A stretch of 5,103 nucleotides of DNA, taken from contig JAGVUH010000364.1 in the NCBI GenBank assembly GCA_019136395.1, forward strand, positions 1 through 5,103, given 5' to 3'. The first letter of the stretch is position 1; the number at the start of each line of letters is the position of its first letter. Positions 1 through 5,103 of the stretch are shown piece by piece. The position numbers and the translations under genes are program-made. The notes beneath the pieces are model-generated. The model had not been told where the DNA came from and searched no databases. It worked only from the letters and a program-made list of their open reading frames with translations. This stretch comes from Gammaproteobacteria bacterium. Its GTDB lineage: Bacteria > Pseudomonadota > Gammaproteobacteria > Chromatiales > Chromatiaceae.

Positions 1-553
1 GCCCCCGCGGGGTCTGGTCATCCACCGCCCCCGTCGCGGGCAGAACCTCCAGGGTCCGTGCCGGCAGCACGGCCACCCGCTCCTGATCGGCCCGCGTATC
101 CCACCAGGCCAGACGGATCTCGGGCAGCACCAGCTTGCCGGCCACCGACGGCACCAGGGCCTGTTTGATCTCCTTGACCGCCACCAGGGTGTCCCCCTCG
201 GCCCGGGTCTCGGTCCGCGGCTTGTCCGGATAGCTCTTGACCCCGGGCGGGACCGCCCCAGTCAGGTCCGGCAACTGGGTGGCACTCAGCCCCTGGGCGG
301 TCAGGGCGATATTTCGGGTGATGGGCTCGCCGACCCTCAGCCGGGTCTGGGCCGCGGCAGGATCAGGGGTCCAGATCTCCGCCAGGCGCAGCTCCTCGGC
401 CGGCAGCCAGGGGACGGGGGCCCCCGCCGGCCGTGGCCTGACCTCCAGGGTCAGGGCGGGACCGCGCACCTGGATCGGCCGGGTGCGTTGAAAGAGGCTA
501 TCCATCTCGGCGAAGGGATCGCGGCCAAAGAACTGCTCGAAGGCGCTGCCCCC
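1..553 (-). pseudogene. batD: BatD continuation in shifted frame (3' end outside window)
   Basis: This frame is open from about 579 to the left edge with no stop and reads as typical BatD: GGSAFEQFFGRDPFAEMDSL, a third beta domain beginning RPIQVRGPALTLEVRPRPA, then VGEPITRNIALTAQGL, PPGVKSYPDKP and LVLPEIRLAWWDT. It has no plausible start of its own. Adding one base upstream joins it to the N-terminal half; the two together would give roughly 430 residues inside the window, against a usual length of about 550-600. The C-terminal membrane helix is therefore beyond position 1. It is either a broken gene, a sequencing error in a G run, or (less likely) a slippage product. Codon use is normal and conservation appears intact, which favours a very recent lesion or an error. 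Confidence 0.85.
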
Positions 554-1290
554 TGACCGCGACCGGTTCTGGACTCGGGCACCGCCGCGGAGAGCACCGG
601 CGCCAGAATCTCGATCGCCCCGCTGTGCTGGGGCAGCAGGGCATAGCGGCGCTCGACCACCCGATAACGCAGGCCATCCCGCTGGGTCTCCGTCACCCGA
701 TCCTCCCCCAGACGTTCAATCTGGATACCTTCCGCCTGGGTATCCTCCAGACTGGCGTTCTGCACCTGGGGCCGCAGTAGCACGCGCAGGGTGTAAATGA
801 CCTGACCCTGGACATAGACCTGGTCGCGATCGAGTTCAGCCTCCAGCCGGGCGGGCGGGGGCTCGCCAACCTGGGCGGCCTGGGCGGCGGGCAGCACCTC
901 GACGGCTATCGGCAGGCTCTCCAGTTCCCCGAGCCTCATCGCGGGGATGGTGAACCGGCCGCTGGCCTTGGGGGTCAGCAGGAAGCGCCATTCCCGGGTG
1001 GTGGTCACCCGGCCGTTGGTCATGACGGTGCTGGTGCCCTGTCCCTGATTCTGGACCGCGAAATCCCGGGCCAGCACCGCCGTGTCGGGCGTTCCCCAGA
1101 CATCGCCCGGTCCGGAGAGCGTCAGGAGCAGGGACTCACCCTCGGCCAGGCGGGCGCGATCGATTTGGGCGTCGAGCCCGGCGGCCAGCGCCTGGGCAAT
1201 ACTGAGGAACCCCAGCAGGATCAGGAACAGCCCGGCAGGAACGGAAGAAGTGCCGCGGGTGCCGCCCTCGCCCCGCGGAATCGACCTCAT
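451..1290 (-). CDS. batD: BatD N-terminal part, reading frame lost near 549-579
   Basis: BatD is a periplasmic, membrane-anchored protein of Ig-like beta domains that partners the VWA proteins of the Bat operon. From the ATG at 1290 there is a signal peptide (MRSIPRGEGG, then hydrophobic LFLILLGFLSIAQALA, likely cut near ALA-AG), then a first beta domain (LDAQIDRARLAEGESLLLTL up to SGRFTIPAMRLG) and a second one (LEAELDRDQVYVQGQVIYTL up to YALLPQHSGAIEI). After about 590 the frame continues into non-family sequence (PSSSSLAAIPSPRW) and stops at 451. The genuine BatD continuation is in the -1 frame (next entry). I chose 1290 because earlier starts (ATG 1371, ATG 1398, TTG 1401) put more than 40 residues before the hydrophobic core, and those codons look non-coding. 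The ribosome site is weak for every choice, so the start is uncertain. Confidence 0.85.
   Translation of the reverse strand: MRSIPRGEGGTRGTSSVPAGLFLILLGFLSIAQALAAGLDAQIDRARLAEGESLLLTLSGPGDVWGTPDTAVLARDFAVQNQGQGTSTVMTNGRVTTTREWRFLLTPKASGRFTIPAMRLGELESLPIAVEVLPAAQAAQVGEPPPARLEAELDRDQVYVQGQVIYTLRVLLRPQVQNASLEDTQAEGIQIERLGEDRVTETQRDGLRYRVVERRYALLPQHSGAIEILAPVLSAAVPESRTGRGQGAAPSSSSLAAIPSPRWIASFNAPGRSRCAVPP
549..579 (-). other. Frameshift interval in batD
   Basis: The frame must change by -1 here, meaning one base is missing. Two candidate spots fit. One is the G5 run at 549-553: a sixth G would read ESRTGRGQGGSAFEQFF. The other is the CCC at 577-579: a fourth C would read VPRVQNRSRSGGSAFEQFF. Both join the BatD halves smoothly. 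Confidence 0.75.
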
Positions 1291-1379
1291 CAGCCTGACT
1301 GGCGTGAGGGGGAGCGCCACGGCACTGAAAAAGACTGACTTTGCCTTGACTTTCACGCCATCCACTTTCATGACCTCTC

Positions 1380-1395
1380 TGTGACGGACATCACA
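1380..1395. promoter_or_regulatory. Perfect CRP-like palindrome TGTGA-N6-TCACA
   Basis: The sequence TGTGACGGACATCACA matches both half-sites of the CRP/Vfr/Clp consensus with the canonical 6-nt spacer. It lies in the batB-batD spacer, 9 nt upstream of the ATG at 1371 and about 90 nt upstream of the ATG at 1290. No good -35/-10 pair accompanies it on the minus strand, so it could be an activator site for an internal batD promoter, a repressor-type site, or chance. Confidence 0.4.
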
Positions 1396-1451
1396 CATCA
1401 ATTCCGGGCTGGCCCGGGTCGGGTGGCGCCCCCCGCCTCACACTGAGCCCC

Positions 1452-3536
1452 TCAGGGCAACTGACCCTGACGGCGCAGATGCTGGAGCAGGAAGCGTTGC
1501 CGCAACAGGCCGCCAGGATCATCGGGTACCCGGCGGAGTTGCGCCTCCAGGGCCTGTTGCGCCTCGGACGTCTGAGACGCCTGGGTCGGAGCTGGGACGG
1601 GCGGGATGCCCGCCGCCGGCGGTTGGTCCGCCCCCTGGCGATCCAGCAGGTCCGCAACCCCGGGCTCGGCGCCGGCCCGCTGGTCTGGACTAGGGTCAGG
1701 CGCCGCCCTGCCATCCTGATCGGCCGCGGACTCCCCCGGAGACCGGGTTTCGGAAGCAGGCTTGTCAACTTGATCAGCCGAGGGGTCTTGCCGGGATTGA
1801 TCAGCTACCGGCTCTTGCGGGGATTGCCGCTCTGAATCCCCTCCCTGGCCCTGGCCATGCCCCTCATTTCGCTCTTCTCCTGCCCCCGAATCGGCGTCCG
1901 GTTGGCCTGCCTTAACCGATTGCTCCGCCTCCCCCTTCAGACCGTCCTGGCCCTGTTGATCATGCTGTTGGTCCTGCGGCACCTCTTGTCCTCCCTGCTG
2001 TCCCGGTGAATCTTGCTGGCCCTGTTGACCTTTCTGACCGTTCTGACCTTGGTGACTCTGCTGGCCTTGCTGTTGCCCCTGGTCTTGCGGCGAGGACTCA
2101 CCTGCCTGCCCCGACCCCGCCTCTGGTTCCTGCCCGCCCCGTGGGGCAGCCTTCTCACCCCCCTCCGCCTCATCCTCTCCCGAGGAAGGGGATGAGGCGG
2201 GTTCCTGGGACTGGGCCGCCTGCTGGGCCAGGAGCGACCGCACCAGATCCAGGTTGAAGCGGGCATCGGCGTGATCCGGCACCTCCGCCAGGGTCCGCTC
2301 GTAGGCCGCGACGGCCTCGTCCAACTTTCCGGAATGGGCCAGGGTATTGCCCCGGTTGTAGTCGGCCTCGGCACCGGCCTGACCTTCGAGGGTCGCCAGG
2401 GCCTGGTCGTAGTCACCGGCCTGATACTGCGCCGCCGCGCGCCAGTCGGGACGGGCGAAACGGGCCGCGGCCTGCTGTGGATCCCCGGCGGCGAGGGCCT
2501 GGGCGCCCTGCTGGTCGGGGCGCCACCACAGGTCCGCCCAGCCAAAGGCATGGGCCGCCGGCGGCGGTACCCAGGCCAGGCAGACGCCCAGGAGCAGGGT
2601 CAGGGGGCTGAGCCAGCCCCGGCGGAAGGCCAGGGCCGCGAGGGGCAGCAGCACCACCAGCAGCCAAGGTCCTTCCTCGCGCCACTGATCGGCGCGGGCG
2701 GCCTCCTCCCGCTCGAGCGCGGCGGCGTCGTGCGGGACTGCGGGCAGCAGGGCACGGGTATCGGCGTCATCGGTGGCGAGGGGGACATAGCGGCCGCCCC
2801 CGGCGGCGGCGATCGCCCGCAACTGCTCAGGCTGCAACCGGCTCAAGCGGATGGCGCCCCGGTCGTCGGACTGGAAACCCCCGCCGGCCAGGGGCACCGG
2901 GGCACCCTGGTCGATGTCCCCCGAGAGGCTACCGGCCTGCTTGAGCAGTTCCCCCGCCTCGGCCAGGGCCAGGTCGGTGCGTTTGGCCCCCTTCACCGGC
3001 AGCAGGGCCGTCGCCAGGTCCGGAACCTGGGCGGCGATGGTGGCGGCATCGCCGGTCAGGGGTGAGACCAGAAAGGGCTCGGCGCCATAGGCCAGCAGGG
3101 CGGTCTGGCCCTCGGCCGCCGCGGCAAGCAGGTCCAGGATCTCGAAGCGGGCCCGCCCCAGGCGCGAGGGGGACAGATCCTGGGCATCCATGTCGGGGGA
3201 TAAATCCAGAACGATGACCCGTTGCGCCTGGGCCTGGAAAAGGGGTTGCGGCAAACGCTCCCAGACCGGGCCCGCCAGGGCCGTCACCCCCAACAGCCAG
3301 CCACACGCCAGCAGCGCCAGGGGCAGACGCCGGACCCGTGCCTCCGTCCCGACCAGCAGATGAGACAAGAGGTGGGCATCCACGAGACCCCGCCAGGCGG
3401 AGACGCCGGGGTCGTATCGTCTCAGCCGCCACAGCAGCCAGGGTAAGGGGGCTAGGGCCAGAAACCAGAGCGGCCGCAAAAAATGCAACTCGCTCAGAGC
3501 CGACAGGCTGGGCAGATCGGTCAGAAAGCTATTCAA
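1452..3536 (-). CDS. batB: BatB/BatC fusion: VWA domain, TPR repeats and Gln/Gly-rich tail
   Basis: A 694-residue fusion of the BatB VWA protein with a BatC-like TPR region. Order: membrane helices at about 19-38 and 70-90; VWA region at about 105-255; helix at about 288-304; a signal-like helix at about 309-330 ending AAHA, followed by FGWADLWWRPDQQ; TPR-like helices at about 341-385 and a clear TPR at about 389-422 (YNRGNTLAHSGKLDEAVAAY); a disordered Gln/Gly/Ser/acidic tail at about 440-655; and a conserved C-terminal motif, RRVPDDPGGLLRQRF, at 668-682. Basic loops (WRLRRY, FRRGW) place the VWA and TPR parts in the periplasm (inference). Two oddities: the MIDAS reads DLSPD (Asp111, Ser113, Asp115) instead of DxSxS, and SGDI (205-208) runs straight into DQGAPVPL, so about 40 residues that usually carry the LTDG strand are absent. 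The fold may therefore be damaged. TTG start; see the ribosome site entry. Confidence 0.93.
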   Translation of the reverse strand: MNSFLTDLPSLSALSELHFLRPLWFLALAPLPWLLWRLRRYDPGVSAWRGLVDAHLLSHLLVGTEARVRRLPLALLACGWLLGVTALAGPVWERLPQPLFQAQAQRVIVLDLSPDMDAQDLSPSRLGRARFEILDLLAAAAEGQTALLAYGAEPFLVSPLTGDAATIAAQVPDLATALLPVKGAKRTDLALAEAGELLKQAGSLSGDIDQGAPVPLAGGGFQSDDRGAIRLSRLQPEQLRAIAAAGGGRYVPLATDDADTRALLPAVPHDAAALEREEAARADQWREEGPWLLVVLLPLAALAFRRGWLSPLTLLLGVCLAWVPPPAAHAFGWADLWWRPDQQGAQALAAGDPQQAAARFARPDWRAAAQYQAGDYDQALATLEGQAGAEADYNRGNTLAHSGKLDEAVAAYERTLAEVPDHADARFNLDLVRSLLAQQAAQSQEPASSPSSGEDEAEGGEKAAPRGGQEPEAGSGQAGESSPQDQGQQQGQQSHQGQNGQKGQQGQQDSPGQQGGQEVPQDQQHDQQGQDGLKGEAEQSVKAGQPDADSGAGEERNEGHGQGQGGDSERQSPQEPVADQSRQDPSADQVDKPASETRSPGESAADQDGRAAPDPSPDQRAGAEPGVADLLDRQGADQPPAAGIPPVPAPTQASQTSEAQQALEAQLRRVPDDPGGLLRQRFLLQHLRRQGQLP
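1617..2219 (-). repeat. Low-complexity Gln/Gly/Ser/Asp-rich coding segment of BatB
   Basis: This segment codes for about residues 440-640 of BatB. The core at 1932-2084 encodes collagen-like Gly-X-X runs (GQQGQQSHQGQNGQKGQQ). At the DNA level, GGTCA recurs every 9 nt (plus-strand TGACC at 2026, 2035 and 2044), and TCAACAGGGCCAG occurs twice (1947-1959 and 2016-2028). The later part has degenerate ADQ/PDQ units (VADQSRQDPSADQ, AADQDG, SPDQRAG). The segment is probably a disordered periplasmic linker that varies in length by repeat slippage. Confidence 0.75.
2165..2200. repeat. 11-bp perfect inverted repeat inside the batB linker
   Basis: CCGCCTCATCC at 2165-2175 is the exact reverse complement of GGATGAGGCGG at 2190-2200, with a 14-nt loop. 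It lies in frame in the linker codons for SSPSSGEDEAEGG. It resembles the palindromic CTCACCCC/TCTCCC-GAGG-type interspersed elements seen in many proteobacteria, but I cannot show more copies here. Confidence 0.55.
2910..2918 (-). other. Apparent in-frame deletion junction inside the BatB VWA domain
   Basis: Codons for Asp207, Ile208 and Asp209. In the family, 'GDI' begins the strand that runs into LLTDG, and 'EGAPVPL' follows roughly 40 residues later, after another helix and strand. Here the two anchors are joined directly with the frame kept. The comparison rests on remembered family sequence, not an alignment. Confidence 0.6.
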
Positions 3537-3540
3537 GGTT

Positions 3541-3795
3541 TCAGGCCCTTAGCGTGAAAGTCACGGGAATGTCTTTGATTATCAGGGGCGTGGCCTGCCG
3601 CCTCATGACAGTTAGTAGAACCAACCCACTAGGGGCCGTGACCGACAGCAGGGGCAAGAAAGCCACCCGGCCCGGGGTAGTAACCACCAAGTAGCGAGAG
3701 GGTCGGGCGCCTCCGGACCAAGGCGCATCGCTGCGGACACCCCCGCCGACCACTTCGCCGGCGCGGGTCCAGTTGCGTGCCAGCGGCACATTCAC
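3541..3795 (-). CDS. Hypothetical small protein between batA and batB
   Basis: An 84-residue ORF of no family I recognise. Its GTG start overlaps the batA stop (GTGA), a perfect AAGGAGG lies 9 nt upstream, and its TGA ends 4 nt before the batB start. It therefore exactly fills the batA-batB gap, where these two genes are more often directly adjacent. The N-terminal part (about 1-43) is Gly/Arg-rich (VVGGGVRSD). A moderately hydrophobic stretch at about 44-64 (VAFLPLLSVTAPSGLVLL), flanked by Arg43 and Arg65-Arg66, could be one membrane helix despite two prolines, or a pair of beta strands. The C terminus is strand-like (PLIIKDIPVTFTL). Codon use is relaxed compared with its neighbours, with CTA, ATA, AGT and AGG in the second half, which could mean recent acquisition, weak selection or a chance ORF. 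No cysteines or catalytic motif are seen. Function unknown; perhaps an accessory membrane subunit. Confidence 0.55.
   Translation of the reverse strand: MNVPLARNWTRAGEVVGGGVRSDAPWSGGARPSRYLVVTTPGRVAFLPLLSVTAPSGLVLLTVMRRQATPLIIKDIPVTFTLRA
3546..3550 (-). promoter_or_regulatory. Weak Shine-Dalgarno of batB
   Basis: AAGGG on the minus strand, 9 nt before the TTG at 3536 and inside the last codons of the 84-residue ORF. An in-frame TAA at 3549-3551 rules out any longer batB start. The TTG is therefore the earliest possible start, and this site supports it; the rare start codon and partial site suggest coupling-dependent initiation. Confidence 0.45.
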
Positions 3796-4799
3796 CCCTG
3801 CCTCCCTCCTTCAGCCCTCGGAAAACCGCCTCCGCCACCCCCTAGCAGCCCGATGATCAGGACCAGACCCAGGGCCGCCCCGGCGGGCCAGTAGTAGAGG
3901 GACTGGAGGGGCCGAAAGATACGCTGATCACGCTCGCTGGGCTCCAGCCGGTCCAGTTCCGCGTAGATCGCCTCCAGTTGGGCGGTGTCCGTGGCCTGGA
4001 AGTAGCGGCCGCCGCTGGCCTTGGCGATGGCTTCCAGGGTAGCCGGGTCCAGATCGCTGGCCTGGCGGCGCAGCATGCCGAAGGGGGTCTGCACCCCCAG
4101 GGTCCCGCCGCCGATGCCGATGGTGTAGATCCGCACCCCGGCCTCGGCGGCCAGTCGGGCGGCCTCCAGGGCACCCAGGGCGCCGGCGGTCTGGCTGCCG
4201 TCGGTGAGGAGGATCAGCACCCGGTTGTCGTCCACCCGGTCGCGCAGCCGCTTCACCGCCAGGCCGATGGCATCGCCGATGGCCGTCTCCCGGCCCGCCA
4301 GGCCGATGACCGCCTCCCCCAGCAGTTGCTCGACCGTCTGGCGGTCATGGGTGAGGGGGGTCTGCAGATAGGCCCGGCTGCCGAAGAGGATCAGGCCCAG
4401 GCGATCGCCCTGACGCCGCTCGATGAAGCGGCCGGCGACCGACTTGACCACCGCCAGCCGGTTGGCCGGACGCCCGTCGAGGAGATAGTCCGCCTGCTCC
4501 ATGGAGCCGGAGACGTCCACCGCCAGCATCAGATCGCGCCCGGCCAGGGGCAGGCTGACGGGCTCCCCCAGCCACTCGGGGCGGGCGGCGGCCAGGACCA
4601 GCAGCCCCCAGGCCAGCCAAGCCAGGAGCAGCGTCAGGCGGCGTTGACGTGGCGTAACGCCGAGGTCCTGGGCCTCCAGGGCCTGGAGCGGCGGCAGGCG
4701 CAGGGCGGCCCCCGCCGCCGCTCGCGCCGTGGGTAGCAGGCGGGCCAGCAAGGGCAAGGGCAGGGCAGCCAGGGCCCAGGGCCAGGCGAGGCTGATCAT
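3792..4799 (-). CDS. batA: BatA-type VWA domain membrane protein
   Basis: A 335-residue inner-membrane protein with a von Willebrand factor A domain, the first VWA protein of the Bat operon. Hydrophobic helices lie at about 4-22 and 55-73, the VWA domain at about 88-285, and a C-terminal helix at about 302-320. The metal-ion-dependent adhesion site (MIDAS) looks complete: DVSGS (Asp95, Ser97, Ser99), Thr172 in RETAIGDAI, and Asp200 in LLTDGSQ. Basic residues between the first two helices suggest that loop is cytoplasmic and the VWA domain periplasmic (inference). The length and motif order match the BatA family. The start is supported by AGGAGG 9 nt upstream and the ATGA overlap. The last codons (EGGRQG) hold the ribosome site for the next small ORF. 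It is thought to act with a MoxR ATPase and BatB/BatD in envelope integrity or stress resistance; the original aerotolerance role is not general. Confidence 0.95.
   Translation of the reverse strand: MISLAWPWALAALPLPLLARLLPTARAAAGAALRLPPLQALEAQDLGVTPRQRRLTLLLAWLAWGLLVLAAARPEWLGEPVSLPLAGRDLMLAVDVSGSMEQADYLLDGRPANRLAVVKSVAGRFIERRQGDRLGLILFGSRAYLQTPLTHDRQTVEQLLGEAVIGLAGRETAIGDAIGLAVKRLRDRVDDNRVLILLTDGSQTAGALGALEAARLAAEAGVRIYTIGIGGGTLGVQTPFGMLRRQASDLDPATLEAIAKASGGRYFQATDTAQLEAIYAELDRLEPSERDQRIFRPLQSLYYWPAGAALGLVLIIGLLGGGGGGFPRAEGGRQG
3805..3811 (-). promoter_or_regulatory. Perfect Shine-Dalgarno before the 84-residue ORF
   Basis: AAGGAGG on the minus strand, 9 nt upstream of the GTG at 3795 and inside the last codons of batA. 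The spacing matches that of the batA site. It is the best ribosome-binding site in the window and the main evidence that the small ORF downstream is translated. Confidence 0.7.
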
Positions 4800-5103
4800 G
4801 CGTGCCGTCCTCCTGGCCCCGGGGCCACCCCCGCTGCGGGCTGGCGATTGCGCTGAATCCAGTCCTCGACCAAATCCGCCAGTTCGCCGACGGCCAGTTC
4901 ACCCCCCATGGCCTGCCCACCCCCGGGACGATAGGGCGCCACCAATAGGCCCCGTCCGGGTCCGGCCTGGAAGCGACCGGCACCGCCATGGGCATCGAGA
5001 AAGGCCAGCCAGTCCTCGCCGCTCAGCCCCGCGACGGCGCGGCGGGGATAACGGGTCAGGGCGTAACGCCGCAGCAGCCGGGACAGGCCGCGGGCACAGG
5101 CGG
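4796..5103 (-). CDS. DUF4381 domain protein, C-terminal part (5' end outside window)
   Basis: This is the 3' part of a small Bat-operon gene; 101 residues are visible and the start lies beyond the right edge. The readable frame (first whole codon at 5101) begins ACARGLSRLLRRYALTRY and continues with PRRAVAGLSGEDWLAFLDA. This is the characteristic DUF4381 pattern: a basic helix, then a 'LSGe-WLaFLD' motif, then a short acidic helix (ELADLVEDWIQ) near the C terminus. Family members are usually about 150-170 residues with one N-terminal membrane helix, so the membrane anchor should be in the missing part and the visible part is probably cytoplasmic. The TGA stop overlaps the batA ATG as ATGA, so the two are probably translationally coupled. 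Its biochemical role is unknown; DUF4381 genes typically lie between a DUF58 gene and batA in MoxR clusters. The longer competing frame at 4345-4995 is a shadow. Confidence 0.85.
   Translation of the reverse strand, partial: ACARGLSRLLRRYALTRYPRRAVAGLSGEDWLAFLDAHGGAGRFQAGPGRGLLVAPYRPGGGQAMGGELAVGELADLVEDWIQRNRQPAAGVAPGPGGRHA
4809..4814 (-). promoter_or_regulatory. Shine-Dalgarno of batA
   Basis: AGGAGG on the minus strand, inside the end of the DUF4381 coding region, 9 nt before the batA ATG. It fixes the batA start at 4799, which also gives the ATGA overlap with the upstream stop. Confidence 0.75.

Noticed and set aside
1291..1401. Extended BatD N terminus from TTG 1401, ATG 1398 or ATG 1371
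   Set aside because: It would place more than 40 residues ahead of the signal-peptide core, and the codons (AAA, TCA, AGT, AGG) are unlike the rest of the gene; kept only as an alternative start.
1404..1418. CCGGG-CTGG-CCCGG hairpin after batB as a terminator
   Set aside because: The stem is only 5 bp, no T tract follows on either strand, and batD lies just downstream in the same direction.
2271..3065. 264-codon plus-strand open frame
   Set aside because: It is a mirror frame of batB: composition is Gly/Gln/Pro-rich with no domain, and the opposite strand has clear VWA and TPR homology.
3577..3585. TGATTATCA palindrome as an FNR-type site
   Set aside because: The half-sites lack the TTGAT-N4-ATCAA spacing, and it lies inside the 84-residue ORF.
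3978..4736. 252-codon plus-strand open frame
   Set aside because: It is antisense to the well-supported batA VWA domain, a usual by-product of high GC, and has no recognisable motif.
4345..4995. 216-codon minus-strand frame across the DUF4381-batA junction
   Set aside because: It overlaps both real genes in another frame; its sequence is Gly/Pro/Ala-rich without family features.

Overview
The window is GC-rich (about two thirds G+C by eye). All credible genes lie on the minus strand, so they read from right to left. The gene set is a MoxR-associated Bat ("Bacteroides aerotolerance") cluster: a DUF4381 protein, a BatA-type von Willebrand factor A (VWA) protein, a small unrecognised protein, a BatB/BatC fusion (VWA plus TPR plus a long Gln/Gly-rich tail), and BatD. 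The BatB-TPR fusion with the C-terminal RRVPDDPGGLLRQRF-type motif, the DUF4381 partner and the high GC point to a gammaproteobacterium. A purple-sulfur-bacterium-like Chromatiales member is my best guess, but the sequence does not prove it.

Layout from 5103 down to 1: the C-terminal end of the DUF4381 gene (4796-5103, cut by the window edge); batA (3792-4799, ATGA overlap with the DUF4381 stop); an 84-residue ORF (3541-3795, GTGA overlap with the batA stop and a perfect Shine-Dalgarno); batB/batC (1452-3536, TTG start 4 nt after the small ORF); a spacer of roughly 50-160 nt, depending on the batD start, that holds a perfect TGTGA-N6-TCACA palindrome; and batD (about 1290 to beyond 1), split by a -1 frameshift near 549-579. 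No tRNA, rRNA, CRISPR array, insertion sequence or convincing terminator is seen. The plus strand holds only mirror-image open frames.

How the parts fit together: in this family a MoxR AAA+ ATPase and a DUF58 protein are normally encoded just upstream (here they would lie to the right of the window). Positive-inside charges suggest that the VWA domains of BatA and BatB, the TPR region and the Ig-like domains of BatD all face the periplasm, so the products probably form a membrane-anchored envelope complex. The ATGA/GTGA overlaps and the 4-nt gap suggest translational coupling from DUF4381 through BatB.

Three things depart from the usual operon. A small gene of unknown family sits between batA and batB. 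The BatB VWA domain appears to lack about 40 central residues, including the LTDG strand, and has Asp in place of the last Ser of DxSxS. BatD is frameshifted. Together these suggest either a remodelled or decaying Bat system, or sequencing/assembly error in part; the sequence alone cannot decide.
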